This document shows, in pieces, positions 9,837 through 18,490 of a DNA stretch of 64,000 nt. How positions within the stretch are numbered: the stretch's first letter is position 1; every line of letters starts with the position of its first letter. Origin of the DNA: Bdellovibrionales bacterium. Lineage in GTDB: Bacteria; Bdellovibrionota; Bdellovibrionia; Bdellovibrionales; UBA1609. Where the stretch lies: NCBI GenBank assembly GCA_027459485.1, contig DAIDIG010000001.1, positions 124,001-188,000 of the forward strand, written 5' to 3'. The position numbers and the translations under genes were made by a program. The notes beneath the pieces were generated by a model that worked only from the letters and a program-made list of their open reading frames with translations, did no database searches and was not told the DNA's origin.

Positions 9837-10417
9837 TCTGTCATACCGATGCAGCCGACGACGCTCACTTTATTGGATTTCGCCGGCGAAACTGAAAACA
9901 TGATGGGGTAATAACGGGTGATAAGGCGGGCGTTCATGCCAGCTTGTTCATGCACGAGTGCTTGTAAGCGTAACTCCGCGCGTGCCACGTTCATTGGCGG
10001 TGGTAAATACTGGACATTAGTCAGATCGAGCGTTTGAACGCTCATGCTCCCGGTAGAGTCATTTGTACCCATCTGCGCGAGGACATGGTCGTTGGCGCTA
10101 TCGCACGGGGGGCCGTGTGGCAAAGCGTACTGAATGATCTCGGCGGGCTGACTGCGAAGAGGTTGATCAAGCGTAGGGTTATTCGTTTGGAGCGTCATGC
10201 CTGTGAAGTTGCATGTGCACTGGTCAAGTCGAGACACAAGGTAGCGAATATCGTTGTTGAGCGTTTCGAAGTCGGTTTTCTTTGATGCCCCCATAGATGA
10301 CATGATCACTTGGCGAACCGAAGTGAATGCAAACAGACAAACGATCGAGGTCACGGCAATAACCACCATCAGTTCGACCAGCGAAAAACCAAAACAATTA
10401 TTGCGTGATGAAGACAT
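9833..10417 (-). CDS. Type IV prepilin-like protein (four-cysteine family), orphan copy
   Basis: Class III signal peptide NNCFG|FSLVELMVVIAVTSIV: cleavage after Gly10, Phe at +1 and Glu at +5, followed by the hydrophobic assembly helix. The 194-residue globular part has Cys67-x-Cys69-Asn-Phe, Cys105-Asp, and Cys189 near the C-terminus. The same pattern recurs in the prepilins at 16898-17896 and 17886-18437, so these are paralogues. It is expected to be processed by a PilD-type peptidase and built into a pilus or pseudopilus as a minor subunit. Its stop overlaps that of icmF (convergent) by 4 bp. No pilus assembly ATPase is in the window. Confidence 0.88.
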   Translation of the reverse strand: MSSSRNNCFGFSLVELMVVIAVTSIVCLFAFTSVRQVIMSSMGASKKTDFETLNNDIRYLVSRLDQCTCNFTGMTLQTNNPTLDQPLRSQPAEIIQYALPHGPPCDSANDHVLAQMGTNDSTGSMSVQTLDLTNVQYLPPPMNVARAELRLQALVHEQAGMNARLITRYYPIMFSVSPAKSNKVSVVGCIGMTD

Positions 10418-10471
10418 GGGATCAGTTTTTCGTGCTATTCAAAACCTGTCAATTCGCGTATCGTTTTACCC

Positions 10472-10909
10472 ATGGCGCGTTCGCTAAAAAATATTGTTGT
10501 CGATAGCGGTCTTCAACGCCGGATGACGGTTTACTTCGTCGCGATCAACTTTTTTGTAGCTTGCGTCGGGCTTTTCATCATTTTGCGCGAGATTCGGCAA
10601 CTTGAGGTTGTGCTGAAAAATACGCCTGAACTCACGTATCGCGGGCACGAGCAGCTCGCTTCGGCCATTATTGCGATCGTGGCGACATCGCTAATTTCAA
10701 TAGTTTTAACCGTGGCGATTAACTTCATCGCCAGCCTTTATTTGAGTCACCGGTTCGCTGGCCCTATGAAAGTTATCAACCAATTCATCGATCAAATGAT
10801 CTCGGGCCGTTTTAGCGAACGACGGCAACTACGCCCGAACGATGAATTGAAGCCGATCATGGCGAAACTCCACGAGCTCGCTGAAAAATTAGAAAAGTCT
10901 AAAACCTAA
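10472..10909 (+). CDS. Two-helix membrane protein with HAMP-like domain
   Basis: 145 residues: a basic N-terminus, transmembrane helix 1 (about 18-39), a short periplasmic loop, helix 2 (about 64-90), then a HAMP-like cytoplasmic part (HRFAGPMKVINQFIDQMISGRFSERRQLRPNDELKPIM) ending in an amphipathic helix. It has the input half of a chemoreceptor or sensor kinase but no output domain. The HRFAGP motif occurs in HAMP-only membrane proteins of deltaproteobacteria (from memory). It is divergent from the orphan prepilin, with 54 bp between starts, so shared regulation is possible. No Shine-Dalgarno is evident. Confidence 0.75.
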   Translation: MARSLKNIVVDSGLQRRMTVYFVAINFFVACVGLFIILREIRQLEVVLKNTPELTYRGHEQLASAIIAIVATSLISIVLTVAINFIASLYLSHRFAGPMKVINQFIDQMISGRFSERRQLRPNDELKPIMAKLHELAEKLEKSKT

Positions 10910-10967
10910 ACGATCTATTTCAAGGAGCTCGTTTGCATATTTTATTTCATGACTATTCATATATCCC

Positions 10968-11771
10968 CTATCTAGCCGCAAGAGTCATCCCGAGCTTTTT
11001 TTCTTGAGATAAAATTTCACTTTTGTATTGCGGGTAAGCCTTATTTAAGGTGTGCACGAGAAAGCTTCGACCAACCGGATCGTGCGAATTTTTTGCGACG
11101 GTTAAGACTGTATTAAAAAATTGTTCAGGTTGTAGTTCGAGCTTTTCGTACTGCGCGAGTGTGAGTACTTCATATTGAGTCAGAGGCGACAGAAACGTTT
11201 TGCCATTTTTGACGCTTATCGACCGGCCCCCTTTAGAATGTTCAATTGGATACAGTACAGACAGCAGAATTTGCCGCTTTTCTTTAGCCGAAATTTGTGA
11301 GCTTAGCATTTCAGCCTGCAAAGATACTCGGGCCAGAACGTCAGTGTTTGGATCGAATTTATTTATGGCGCCTACATAAAGCTGGCTGAGGTTTACCGGA
11401 CAAGTGGCGCTCGAAACACAAAGATTGGCGACCTTTTGATTATTTTGTCGGGCGTGAGACATCACGTGGCGGATAAATAGAGTAAACGAGATTTTTCCTG
11501 CGGTCGTGTTTCCTAAGACCATCTGAACATGGTGGATATATTTGGCCATCGCTCTTGTGGCATTTTGCTTGGCGATTCGCGAGGCGATAATTGTAGTTAT
11601 AGGGGCAATTTTTGCATTTGGCGCGATGGCGGCCAAACCTCTTTTTATCTGGTCAGCTTGTTTGGCCTTTTCAATACATGCACGACCAATTAATGTTAGT
11701 CCGGCAACAAAAAGAAAGCCCATTATGTATTTATACAGATTGTTTTGTTTTCGATATCTTTTTTTAACCAT
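10968..11771 (-). CDS. Membrane-anchored helical protein, unknown function
   Basis: 267 residues. A strongly basic N-terminus (KKRYRKQ) precedes one transmembrane helix (about 14-30); the remainder is probably periplasmic and helical, with two close cysteines (CVSSATC) in mid-protein. No family recognised. Its start lies 3 bp after the stop of the large Ala/Gly-rich exported protein, so the two genes are cotranscribed and possibly coupled. If the upstream protein is a toxin-like effector, this would be in the usual place for an immunity or export partner, but nothing in its sequence proves that. Confidence 0.65.
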   Translation of the reverse strand: MVKKRYRKQNNLYKYIMGFLFVAGLTLIGRACIEKAKQADQIKRGLAAIAPNAKIAPITTIIASRIAKQNATRAMAKYIHHVQMVLGNTTAGKISFTLFIRHVMSHARQNNQKVANLCVSSATCPVNLSQLYVGAINKFDPNTDVLARVSLQAEMLSSQISAKEKRQILLSVLYPIEHSKGGRSISVKNGKTFLSPLTQYEVLTLAQYEKLELQPEQFFNTVLTVAKNSHDPVGRSFLVHTLNKAYPQYKSEILSQEKKLGMTLAAR

Positions 11772-11774
11772 ATT

Positions 11775-14372
11775 TTAATTACCCACTGTTCCGGGTTTCC
11801 AGCCGTGGTCAGTCACCAAATTGCTTACGCCGACGAGAAAATTTCCGGTCGAAACCTCGAGGTTGGTAAAGGTCGAACTGTTTTGTAAATAGTTATTGTA
11901 AGTATAGGTACCGACCGAATAGCCAGCCCCAAATGCACCGTACAAGCCTGCGCCGCCGAGTGCCATACCAGCGACAGTGCCGGCAGTTGCGAGCGCCCCC
12001 GTTTCGGCAACCGCCATACCGCCAGAAGTTAAAAGCATGGCTCGGCCAAAAGTGCCGGCTCCAGCCGCGACGTCTGAAAGCGTGCCTAAAAGTGAGGTGT
12101 CAGTCGAGACCGACGTTACGACCGAACTGTATGGTGCCGCAGTACCCGTCACAGAATAAGAGCCCGCAGCAAAGTATTCGCTTGATGCGCTCGAACCACC
12201 TTCTTCGACGAGGCTCGACGATGGACGCGCCCCGGCAGTGTATAAGCTGCTAGTTGGGACTTGAACTTGATAAACAGTTCCATTTGCACCGGCATAAGTG
12301 CTGGCCAAGTTGGGGTCTAAGAACACGCCGATTTTGCCGGCTTCGAAGGTCATTCTATCAGTCAATGAGCCGAGCGCTTCGTCGATTTGTTGTTGCGAAT
12401 ATCCTTCTGCCGTCATAGTAGCGCTGGTAGTATCAAGAAAATTACTAGCGCTGCCGTATCCGCTTTTAGCTAGAGTACCCGACATAGGACCATTTCCGCC
12501 TCCAGGTATAATTTCTGACAGTCCATTAACTGGTGAACCGTGGTAGGCCGTAACGATCGGATTTGGGTCGGCAATATCCGTCAACGTCGAACCTAGAGCA
12601 TTTGAAGTAGCCGATGTTCCCGCCGTGGCTGCGCCGGCTACGTCTACGTAGGTTGCGGCTGCCGCTGCAACTGAACCAGAACTATTGAGGTTTGTGGCGG
12701 CCTGATCAAATCCGCTATTTAAATTCGAAAAATCTGCACCGGTAGACGCTACATTAATCACGGGCACTTGAACCGAGCTGAGATCAACGGCTCCCACAGA
12801 CTGATTGAGCTGCGCGATCGTGAGCGGTTGCAGGTTTGCCGGTTGAAAATCGTTAGCGACGCTGCTGCCGTTCATTGAAGTGCCGTTGACATACGCCGTG
12901 CGCGCGGCGGCGGCCGAATCGATATTGCCGGTGCTTTGCGTGGAATTCGGGTCAAATGATTGGGACGATGCAGGCGAGTTGTTCGTTGCCAGGCTATTCA
13001 GTTCATTCGTAAGCGCGCCAATACCAGCACCAGTCGCGGCGCTGACAAATGCTTGGTTGAAGTTCCCGCCATTTAAGATTGCGCCGGATGCGGTACCTGT
13101 TGCGATACTGGCGACAAAATTTGAAGCCGTTGTATTAAGGCCGGCGCTCGACATGGCACTACTCAGCGCACTTGTACCGGGCGCCATAGCTGTACCAACA
13201 GCTGCACCCTCTAAGCTACTAACAAGGTTTTGCCCTAAACTGCCGCCGTTGATTGCAGTTGTGATGACCCCACTGGCTACCCCGTCGGCGGCCGCTGTCA
13301 CCGCAGTGCCTGCAAGAGTTGTCGATGTACTAATTGCGCCACTCGCGAGAGTTGTTGTCGTCGATAATGTGACGCCCCCCACGCTCGTGGTTGCAATGGT
13401 CGCGCCCGTGGCGGTAGTTGTCGCGACGGTTGTTGTCATAGCGCCTACGAACGCGCTTGCAAGCCCTGCGGAGGCGACCCCTGTCATAACGGCCGCACCA
13501 ACTTTCAATGCAACATCGACAGCGCCTTCGAACGTTGATTCGTGGAGTACGTCAGTCTCCATAAACCTTGGCATATCAGGATATTGGTTATCGCCCGCAG
13601 TAGCGGCATTTTTAGCGGCTGCAGCGGCAAGATGGGTGTTGTTGTCGAGATAGAAATTATTGTCTTGCGGTCGTAAGCAATTGCCAATTTGGCCTTGAAA
13701 AATTGTACCGACCCCTTGGGCCATCGTGTACGTCGTATTTATATTGGGGCAGGTAACCATACTCGCCCAATACGGGAACATGGCAGTATAAAACATCGAC
13801 ATTTGATCGGCTGTGAGCGGCTTCGCGCCGACTAACATCCACAGTGCAGGAGTGGCGGCAAGCCCGACATTCGCTTGAGCGTTGAGCAGAGTCAATGCCG
13901 CCGAATAGTCGCCGGAGTCAAAATCCGATTTGAGCTGAGGAGCAATACTCAAAAGCGCTTTTCCCCATGTGACAGCTGTGGACCAATTGGTACTGCAGTT
14001 ACTGATTGGGTCAACGTTGGTGCATACGTTCGGCACCCCGTAGCCGGGGATCGAGGCCGTCCCCGTATCAAATGGGCCATTCGGAGTTTCTGCGACGGTA
14101 CCCGCAGTGACGCCGAGGTCGGGCCGCAAAATAGAAATCCACGGGTGATTATTGACCCAATTTACGTCGTCAGCCGATGGTTGAGCACGTAGACTCAGTT
14201 GATAACAGAAAGAATTGTAGCTACCCGACGGGCAGCGGTCAGATTGGCCCAAAACCGCATATGCACTATTCGCCGCGAAAACAAGGGGCCATACAATACC
14301 GGCACTGATCACCCTAGCCAAAAGCTTTTGAGCCGCTTGCATGATTGTAAATCTCGCCTCAAATTGAGCCAT
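11775..14372 (-). CDS. Large exported Ala/Gly-rich protein with glycine-zipper region and ART-like segment
   Basis: 865 residues from ATG 14372, which has GGGGGA 8 bases upstream (an in-frame start 24 bp further out lacks this). A signal-peptide-like N-terminus ends near SAYA. Residues about 30-250 are cysteine-containing and ordered. About 260-460 is a low-complexity Ala/Thr/Gly stretch with GG..LGQNL and AAVGTA blocks reminiscent of the DUF637 region of CdiA-like proteins. About 605-745 starts TAYHGSP and continues GVFLDPNLASTYA and VYQVQVP, the order seen in ADP-ribosyltransferase-like domains (YHGS, later strand, YA helix). The C-terminus is a hydrophobic glycine zipper followed by a short tail. 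It sits between the other exported protein gene and a membrane-anchored partner. Function is inference: possible surface or effector protein. Confidence 0.7.
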   Translation of the reverse strand: MAQFEARFTIMQAAQKLLARVISAGIVWPLVFAANSAYAVLGQSDRCPSGSYNSFCYQLSLRAQPSADDVNWVNNHPWISILRPDLGVTAGTVAETPNGPFDTGTASIPGYGVPNVCTNVDPISNCSTNWSTAVTWGKALLSIAPQLKSDFDSGDYSAALTLLNAQANVGLAATPALWMLVGAKPLTADQMSMFYTAMFPYWASMVTCPNINTTYTMAQGVGTIFQGQIGNCLRPQDNNFYLDNNTHLAAAAAKNAATAGDNQYPDMPRFMETDVLHESTFEGAVDVALKVGAAVMTGVASAGLASAFVGAMTTTVATTTATGATIATTSVGGVTLSTTTTLASGAISTSTTLAGTAVTAAADGVASGVITTAINGGSLGQNLVSSLEGAAVGTAMAPGTSALSSAMSSAGLNTTASNFVASIATGTASGAILNGGNFNQAFVSAATGAGIGALTNELNSLATNNSPASSQSFDPNSTQSTGNIDSAAAARTAYVNGTSMNGSSVANDFQPANLQPLTIAQLNQSVGAVDLSSVQVPVINVASTGADFSNLNSGFDQAATNLNSSGSVAAAAATYVDVAGAATAGTSATSNALGSTLTDIADPNPIVTAYHGSPVNGLSEIIPGGGNGPMSGTLAKSGYGSASNFLDTTSATMTAEGYSQQQIDEALGSLTDRMTFEAGKIGVFLDPNLASTYAGANGTVYQVQVPTSSLYTAGARPSSSLVEEGGSSASSEYFAAGSYSVTGTAAPYSSVVTSVSTDTSLLGTLSDVAAGAGTFGRAMLLTSGGMAVAETGALATAGTVAGMALGGAGLYGAFGAGYSVGTYTYNNYLQNSSTFTNLEVSTGNFLVGVSNLVTDHGWKPGTVGN

Positions 14373-14531
14373 GTGTAGTTCCCCCTTGCGATACAACTTT
14401 AGAAAAGCAAAGGGAGTGCCATGTTATCGGCACGAATGGTCGTTTTCGTAAGCGACATTTGTAAAAAACTTCTACGGCTGTCTAATTCCGCTTTGACGGA
14501 TTTTTATGAAACGTTTTGATCCGATACGAAA

Positions 14532-16901
14532 TTATAAAAACGGATTGGCGTCAGACACAAACGGGTGGGTTAAGACCTGGTTCTGCAATTCCAAAACATC
14601 GTTAATAAATTGCGGCACAGGATACGCCAGCTGATCTGAATCCAAGGGGAGAGCGTTTGAGGTGGGGTGCGCGCTATCGGCCGGTGGATTGTACGGCTTA
14701 TGCTGATACGTTTGAATGTCGGCATTTGAAATTGGATTTGCGATATTCATCAGCCCATAGGTCACATGCGTATTTGGATCCGTCATGATGGGGATGTTCG
14801 AGTATGTCACGGATTGGATTTCAGGCGGATCGTAATTATTCAACGAATCTAATCCGTTTGAGTTAAGCTTGTCGGCGATGACGAGCCAATACTCGAGACT
14901 CGGTTGAAAATACCGGCTGTCGCTTGCGTTGGGGTTCAGCGGCTTCGACTCGCCAACTGAAACTTGATAATCCGACTCTCCGTTTAACGCCCAGGCCGGT
15001 ATCGGCGCGCCGATCAGACTTCGAGTTTGAGCGGACATGGCCAGCACTTGGCCAGCGACTTGGCTGAGCGATACGCCGAGGGCTTGTGCCGCGAGTTTTT
15101 GATAACTTCTGAGAACTCCGAGTTCGAACGGGAACTCAACCGTCGAGAGCGTGTCGTCGATATCGTATGCCTTCACTTTACCGTCGGTTGTCATAAGAAG
15201 CCGGCCGTCAATCACGGCGCGACCGCTTGCGGCGACCTCTAGAAATGCGTTCGGGAATTGCATTGGGCTCAGCGGGGAACTGAATTTTCGATTATCAAAC
15301 TCCGATGCCAATTCGAATCTTTCGCCGCTGATCGAGTCGAGTCCGTTTGGGCCACGAGCCAAAGCGAATGTCTGTGTTGAAGAGTCGATCGCGCTCTTAA
15401 GAAGAGAAATCAGGCTACTTGGCGCCCATTTCGGGGCGTACAAACCATCAGGCGGTCGTGTGCTGGCATAATCGAACAGCGAAGTTCCGAATTGACTCTG
15501 GAATTGGGTATTCGACGGTGTCAGCAATTTATCCGCCCACGCTGCATACCCGCTCGGATTGGCTTTCATCTGATACTGTTCAGCCTCGGCGAGTGTGCCC
15601 CAAAATATCGGATCCACGCGTTTGCCGACCAAGGCGGCTGCGACAATTAACGCGGACGAAACACGCGGCATGAAAATAGCGCTTTCTTTTGCCACTGAAT
15701 CTTGGCTGTACCAAATGGTATCGGCGGCATCGAAAATAGCCTTCGCGACCGTGATCGTGCTTTGCAGGGAATTCGGAGCGCTGGCTCCAATCTTAGCGAG
15801 CCCCGATGTCACAGCCGAAGCAAATGAAGATGTGTCGCCGTTCGCAATCGCCAACGCAATCGTCTGCGGATCGGAATTGGCGGTTTCGGCGAAAAATTTG
15901 ATAATGTCGTAAATCGTGACGAAATCCCCCGCCGTGCCGAAATTCACGATAGCCGGGTTTTGCAATGAGCCATTGTTCCATTCGTAATAGATCGCCTTCA
16001 AATCGCTTGCGGCAATCGGGCACAGCCCATTGACGACAGGATATCGGCAAGAGGGGTCGATCGGCGCATATCGATACTGGATCAGACCAGCTTGGTAACT
16101 TAAGTTTGCGGCGAATACCTTATATAGAAGACCCAAGAAATCCGGCCCGCTGGAGGTATGGTGTTTGAGACCTTCATTATAAAAAAACTTTGAGAAAATA
16201 TTAACGTAGTAATCGGCGACACCTTCGGGTACCGCCGGGTTGAGTGTCGGGATTTGCCCCGTCCACATCGGGTCCAAACCGATCGCGCGATAACTGGCCG
16301 TTTGCAGGTTATGCCGCCAATAGATTTCGCGGGCGGTTTCATCGTATAAGTGACTGGTGCTGCCAACAGGCCTGCTCGGTAAATAGCCAAGCTTTTGGTA
16401 AGATCCGATTTCGTTTAAAAACATTCCCCCCGAGCTTTGGCCGTTAACCACCATGCCCTTTTTCTGAAGCAGATTAAATTCATACTCGAGGTTTTGTATC
16501 CACGCGTAGGCGTCAGGTGAATAGGCCGATGTCCAATTGACCGCGGTGCCGCCCGCTCCGTTAATCCCAAGCAAAACGGTCTGTGAATCAAGTGGCGAGC
16601 AGGATGTGGGAGTGTATAGTCCAACAAGTGTCGACTTGTACGGCGCTAAAAGACTATCGGCCGTGGCCAGTTTTTCGTCGAGAACGCATTTACTTGATAG
16701 AGTAAGGAGACTATCCGTCACTTTGCTCGTCAGTCCGGTCAAACCGGGCGCGACCCATACGCCCGGGCCGTAGTGAAATGCCATTGCGGTCGCTGTGGCG
16801 AGCGCCGCCGGGGTAATATTGGGCGCTTTGGCCGATGGCGGCAACACGAGAGTCGCGTGAGCAATTGAAGCTCCGAATAGTAGAAACGCAATGAATTTCA
16901 A
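14532..16901 (-). CDS. Large exported protein downstream of prepilins, unknown function
   Basis: 789 residues. The start chosen is TTG 16901, giving a textbook signal peptide (KFIAFLLFGASIAHA|T) with AGGAG nine bases before it; the TTG overlaps the TGA stop of the upstream prepilin gene (TTGA), so translation is coupled. The mature protein is mixed alpha/beta with scattered cysteines and no motif I recognise. Large proteins encoded right after minor pilins are often pilus-tip or pilus-associated proteins such as PilY1; position is the only support for that here. Confidence 0.72.
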   Translation of the reverse strand: MKFIAFLLFGASIAHATLVLPPSAKAPNITPAALATATAMAFHYGPGVWVAPGLTGLTSKVTDSLLTLSSKCVLDEKLATADSLLAPYKSTLVGLYTPTSCSPLDSQTVLLGINGAGGTAVNWTSAYSPDAYAWIQNLEYEFNLLQKKGMVVNGQSSGGMFLNEIGSYQKLGYLPSRPVGSTSHLYDETAREIYWRHNLQTASYRAIGLDPMWTGQIPTLNPAVPEGVADYYVNIFSKFFYNEGLKHHTSSGPDFLGLLYKVFAANLSYQAGLIQYRYAPIDPSCRYPVVNGLCPIAASDLKAIYYEWNNGSLQNPAIVNFGTAGDFVTIYDIIKFFAETANSDPQTIALAIANGDTSSFASAVTSGLAKIGASAPNSLQSTITVAKAIFDAADTIWYSQDSVAKESAIFMPRVSSALIVAAALVGKRVDPIFWGTLAEAEQYQMKANPSGYAAWADKLLTPSNTQFQSQFGTSLFDYASTRPPDGLYAPKWAPSSLISLLKSAIDSSTQTFALARGPNGLDSISGERFELASEFDNRKFSSPLSPMQFPNAFLEVAASGRAVIDGRLLMTTDGKVKAYDIDDTLSTVEFPFELGVLRSYQKLAAQALGVSLSQVAGQVLAMSAQTRSLIGAPIPAWALNGESDYQVSVGESKPLNPNASDSRYFQPSLEYWLVIADKLNSNGLDSLNNYDPPEIQSVTYSNIPIMTDPNTHVTYGLMNIANPISNADIQTYQHKPYNPPADSAHPTSNALPLDSDQLAYPVPQFINDVLELQNQVLTHPFVSDANPFL

Positions 16902-17896
16902 AAAAATCGGCTCCTGCAATTGTCAATCACACTGAAACCCACGTCGACAACGGTGGCACCAGCGAGAAATTCTTTTTTTACCTTGCCGCAGTTTTTAGCG
17001 TTGTACGATGGCACGATCACACGGATGGCATCACCTTGGCCGTCCACCTCGTAACAGACGTCCGTACCGTAAAAGGCCGAAAAGCTGACGGGCGCCATCA
17101 CTGTACCGGCTGTTCTCGCCGTTTCGTAATCGGTTAGAAAGTCGCCTTCTTGCCGCGGCCAAAAATATTGCACCCGAGTGAAAACGTAAGGTTCGGTTTG
17201 GATAGGGTGAAGGTTTGTACCGTTCGGTAAATTGGGGCAGGCGAAGTTTAAACTCATTTGCGAGTAGCGATAAAAGCCATCAAGCCCAGCCGCAGGTGTC
17301 GAATCGTCGGGAGCTTTATTCGGGGCGCTGCCTAAATTCATGCCGCAAAATTTGACCGCGTGTTGCCCGCCGTTAGCGGTTGTACTGAGTAGAACTTTAG
17401 ATTGATACGGTTGCTGTAAGCCCTCCGCCGAAACCGTGAGGTCCGCCAAATAGGTGCCCGAACGACCGAGGGGATGAAACGGCCCAAGCTGAATGCCTGT
17501 GACTCTTAATCCGCTAGCCGCATGTAATTGCCCGACCGTCACGACACTGTCTGCTTTCGCGCCGTTGCAAGTGGGAGGGTCCATAAAGAACTGCAGCTTT
17601 TGCAATGAAAAAGTAGCTGAATCGTTGGCGAAAGAAATCGGGTTACCGCTCGCGTCCCGCATGAAATTGCACGAGCACTCTTGCGGTATCGCTAAGAGAT
17701 TGGCGACATCCATATCGAGCTCCATCAAGCGCGACATGCGATCGTTTCGGCCGAGCGCGTGCGTGATGTAATTGACCGCCGAAGACGAAAACAAGGCAAG
17801 AAGCCCGATGAGAGCAATCGCGATCATGGCATTGATCAAAGTTTGCCCTCTTCGATCGCGCACCGGCTTCAGTATCGAAACGCCGCTAGCTGGCAC
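16898..17896 (-). CDS. Prepilin-like protein, four-cysteine family, lacking Glu+5
   Basis: 332 residues from GTG 17896, with GGAG six bases upstream and 11 bp of overlap with the preceding gene; the open frame to 18004 is not needed. Class III leader ending RDRRG| (Gly17), then QTLINAMIAIALIGLLALF. Position +5 is Asn rather than Glu, as in some tip-located minor pseudopilins of the GspK type. Cys74-x-Cys76-Asn-Phe, Cys109-Asn and Cys184-Gly match the two sister prepilins. A further C-terminal domain of about 130 residues with several cysteines (SLNFAC, TDVC, AKNC, DNC) is unique to this copy. It is likely a minor (tip) subunit. Confidence 0.85.
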   Translation of the reverse strand: MPASGVSILKPVRDRRGQTLINAMIAIALIGLLALFSSSAVNYITHALGRNDRMSRLMELDMDVANLLAIPQECSCNFMRDASGNPISFANDSATFSLQKLQFFMDPPTCNGAKADSVVTVGQLHAASGLRVTGIQLGPFHPLGRSGTYLADLTVSAEGLQQPYQSKVLLSTTANGGQHAVKFCGMNLGSAPNKAPDDSTPAAGLDGFYRYSQMSLNFACPNLPNGTNLHPIQTEPYVFTRVQYFWPRQEGDFLTDYETARTAGTVMAPVSFSAFYGTDVCYEVDGQGDAIRVIVPSYNAKNCGKVKKEFLAGATVVDVGFSVIDNCRSRFF

Positions 17897-18437
17897 GGTC
17901 GACTCCGCAGATTTCGACGTCCACGTAACTTGAGTTTTTGTCAGGACGGGTTTCAATAAGAATAGGGAATTGAACCGAGGCGCCGCCGTGCGGTTTAATC
18001 TCAACGGTCGCGCGATAAAGGAGCTCCGGTATGACCGAAATAAAATTCGTCATCTCGATGTAGTCGGCCTTGTCGGTGAGAGAGCCAGTCGTGTCGGCGA
18101 GAATGTCGTCTTCAGCCGAACCGTTGCAGGTTTCGACGTCAGCGAATGTTCGAATCTGCGGGATGTTGAGAATCTGGTTGGGGCTACGGCCGAGATTCCA
18201 CTTGAAACTCATCGGCCCGCGCGGTGAGCCGAAATTGCATCGACATTGTCGCTGATCGATGAGAACCATTTCGGCGCCGCTGAAAGATTTTTTGACCAGC
18301 ATGGCGCGACGAATACTCGCTTGATTGGCGAAAGAATTGGTCAGTAGCTGCATACTGAGCCCGACCACAACCGAGATCACGGCAATGCCGACCAAAGCTT
18401 CGATTACGCCGAATCCGCGCGCCTGACGTAAATACAT
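17886..18437 (-). CDS. Prepilin-like protein, four-cysteine family
   Basis: 183 residues. Leader MYLRQARG| cleaved after Gly8, then FGVIEALVGIAVISVVVG with Glu at +5. Cys65-x-Cys67-Asn-Phe, Cys104-Asn-Gly and Cys177-Gly repeat the pattern of the other two copies. It begins 53 bp after the VWA-lipoprotein gene and overlaps the next prepilin gene, so the two prepilins are translated together. It is an expected substrate of a prepilin peptidase and a likely minor pilin. Confidence 0.9.
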   Translation of the reverse strand: MYLRQARGFGVIEALVGIAVISVVVGLSMQLLTNSFANQASIRRAMLVKKSFSGAEMVLIDQRQCRCNFGSPRGPMSFKWNLGRSPNQILNIPQIRTFADVETCNGSAEDDILADTTGSLTDKADYIEMTNFISVIPELLYRATVEIKPHGGASVQFPILIETRPDKNSSYVDVEICGVDRAS

Positions 18438-18490
18438 TCAACTATTGTGGCCAGCGCACCGATACCAGGTCAATCGAGAATTTGCGACAA

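Noticed and set aside
12880-13653. 257-codon plus-strand frame rich in Ala, Val and Pro
   Set aside because: Antisense shadow of the Ala/Thr/Gly-rich region of the 865-residue exported protein; the low complexity explains it.
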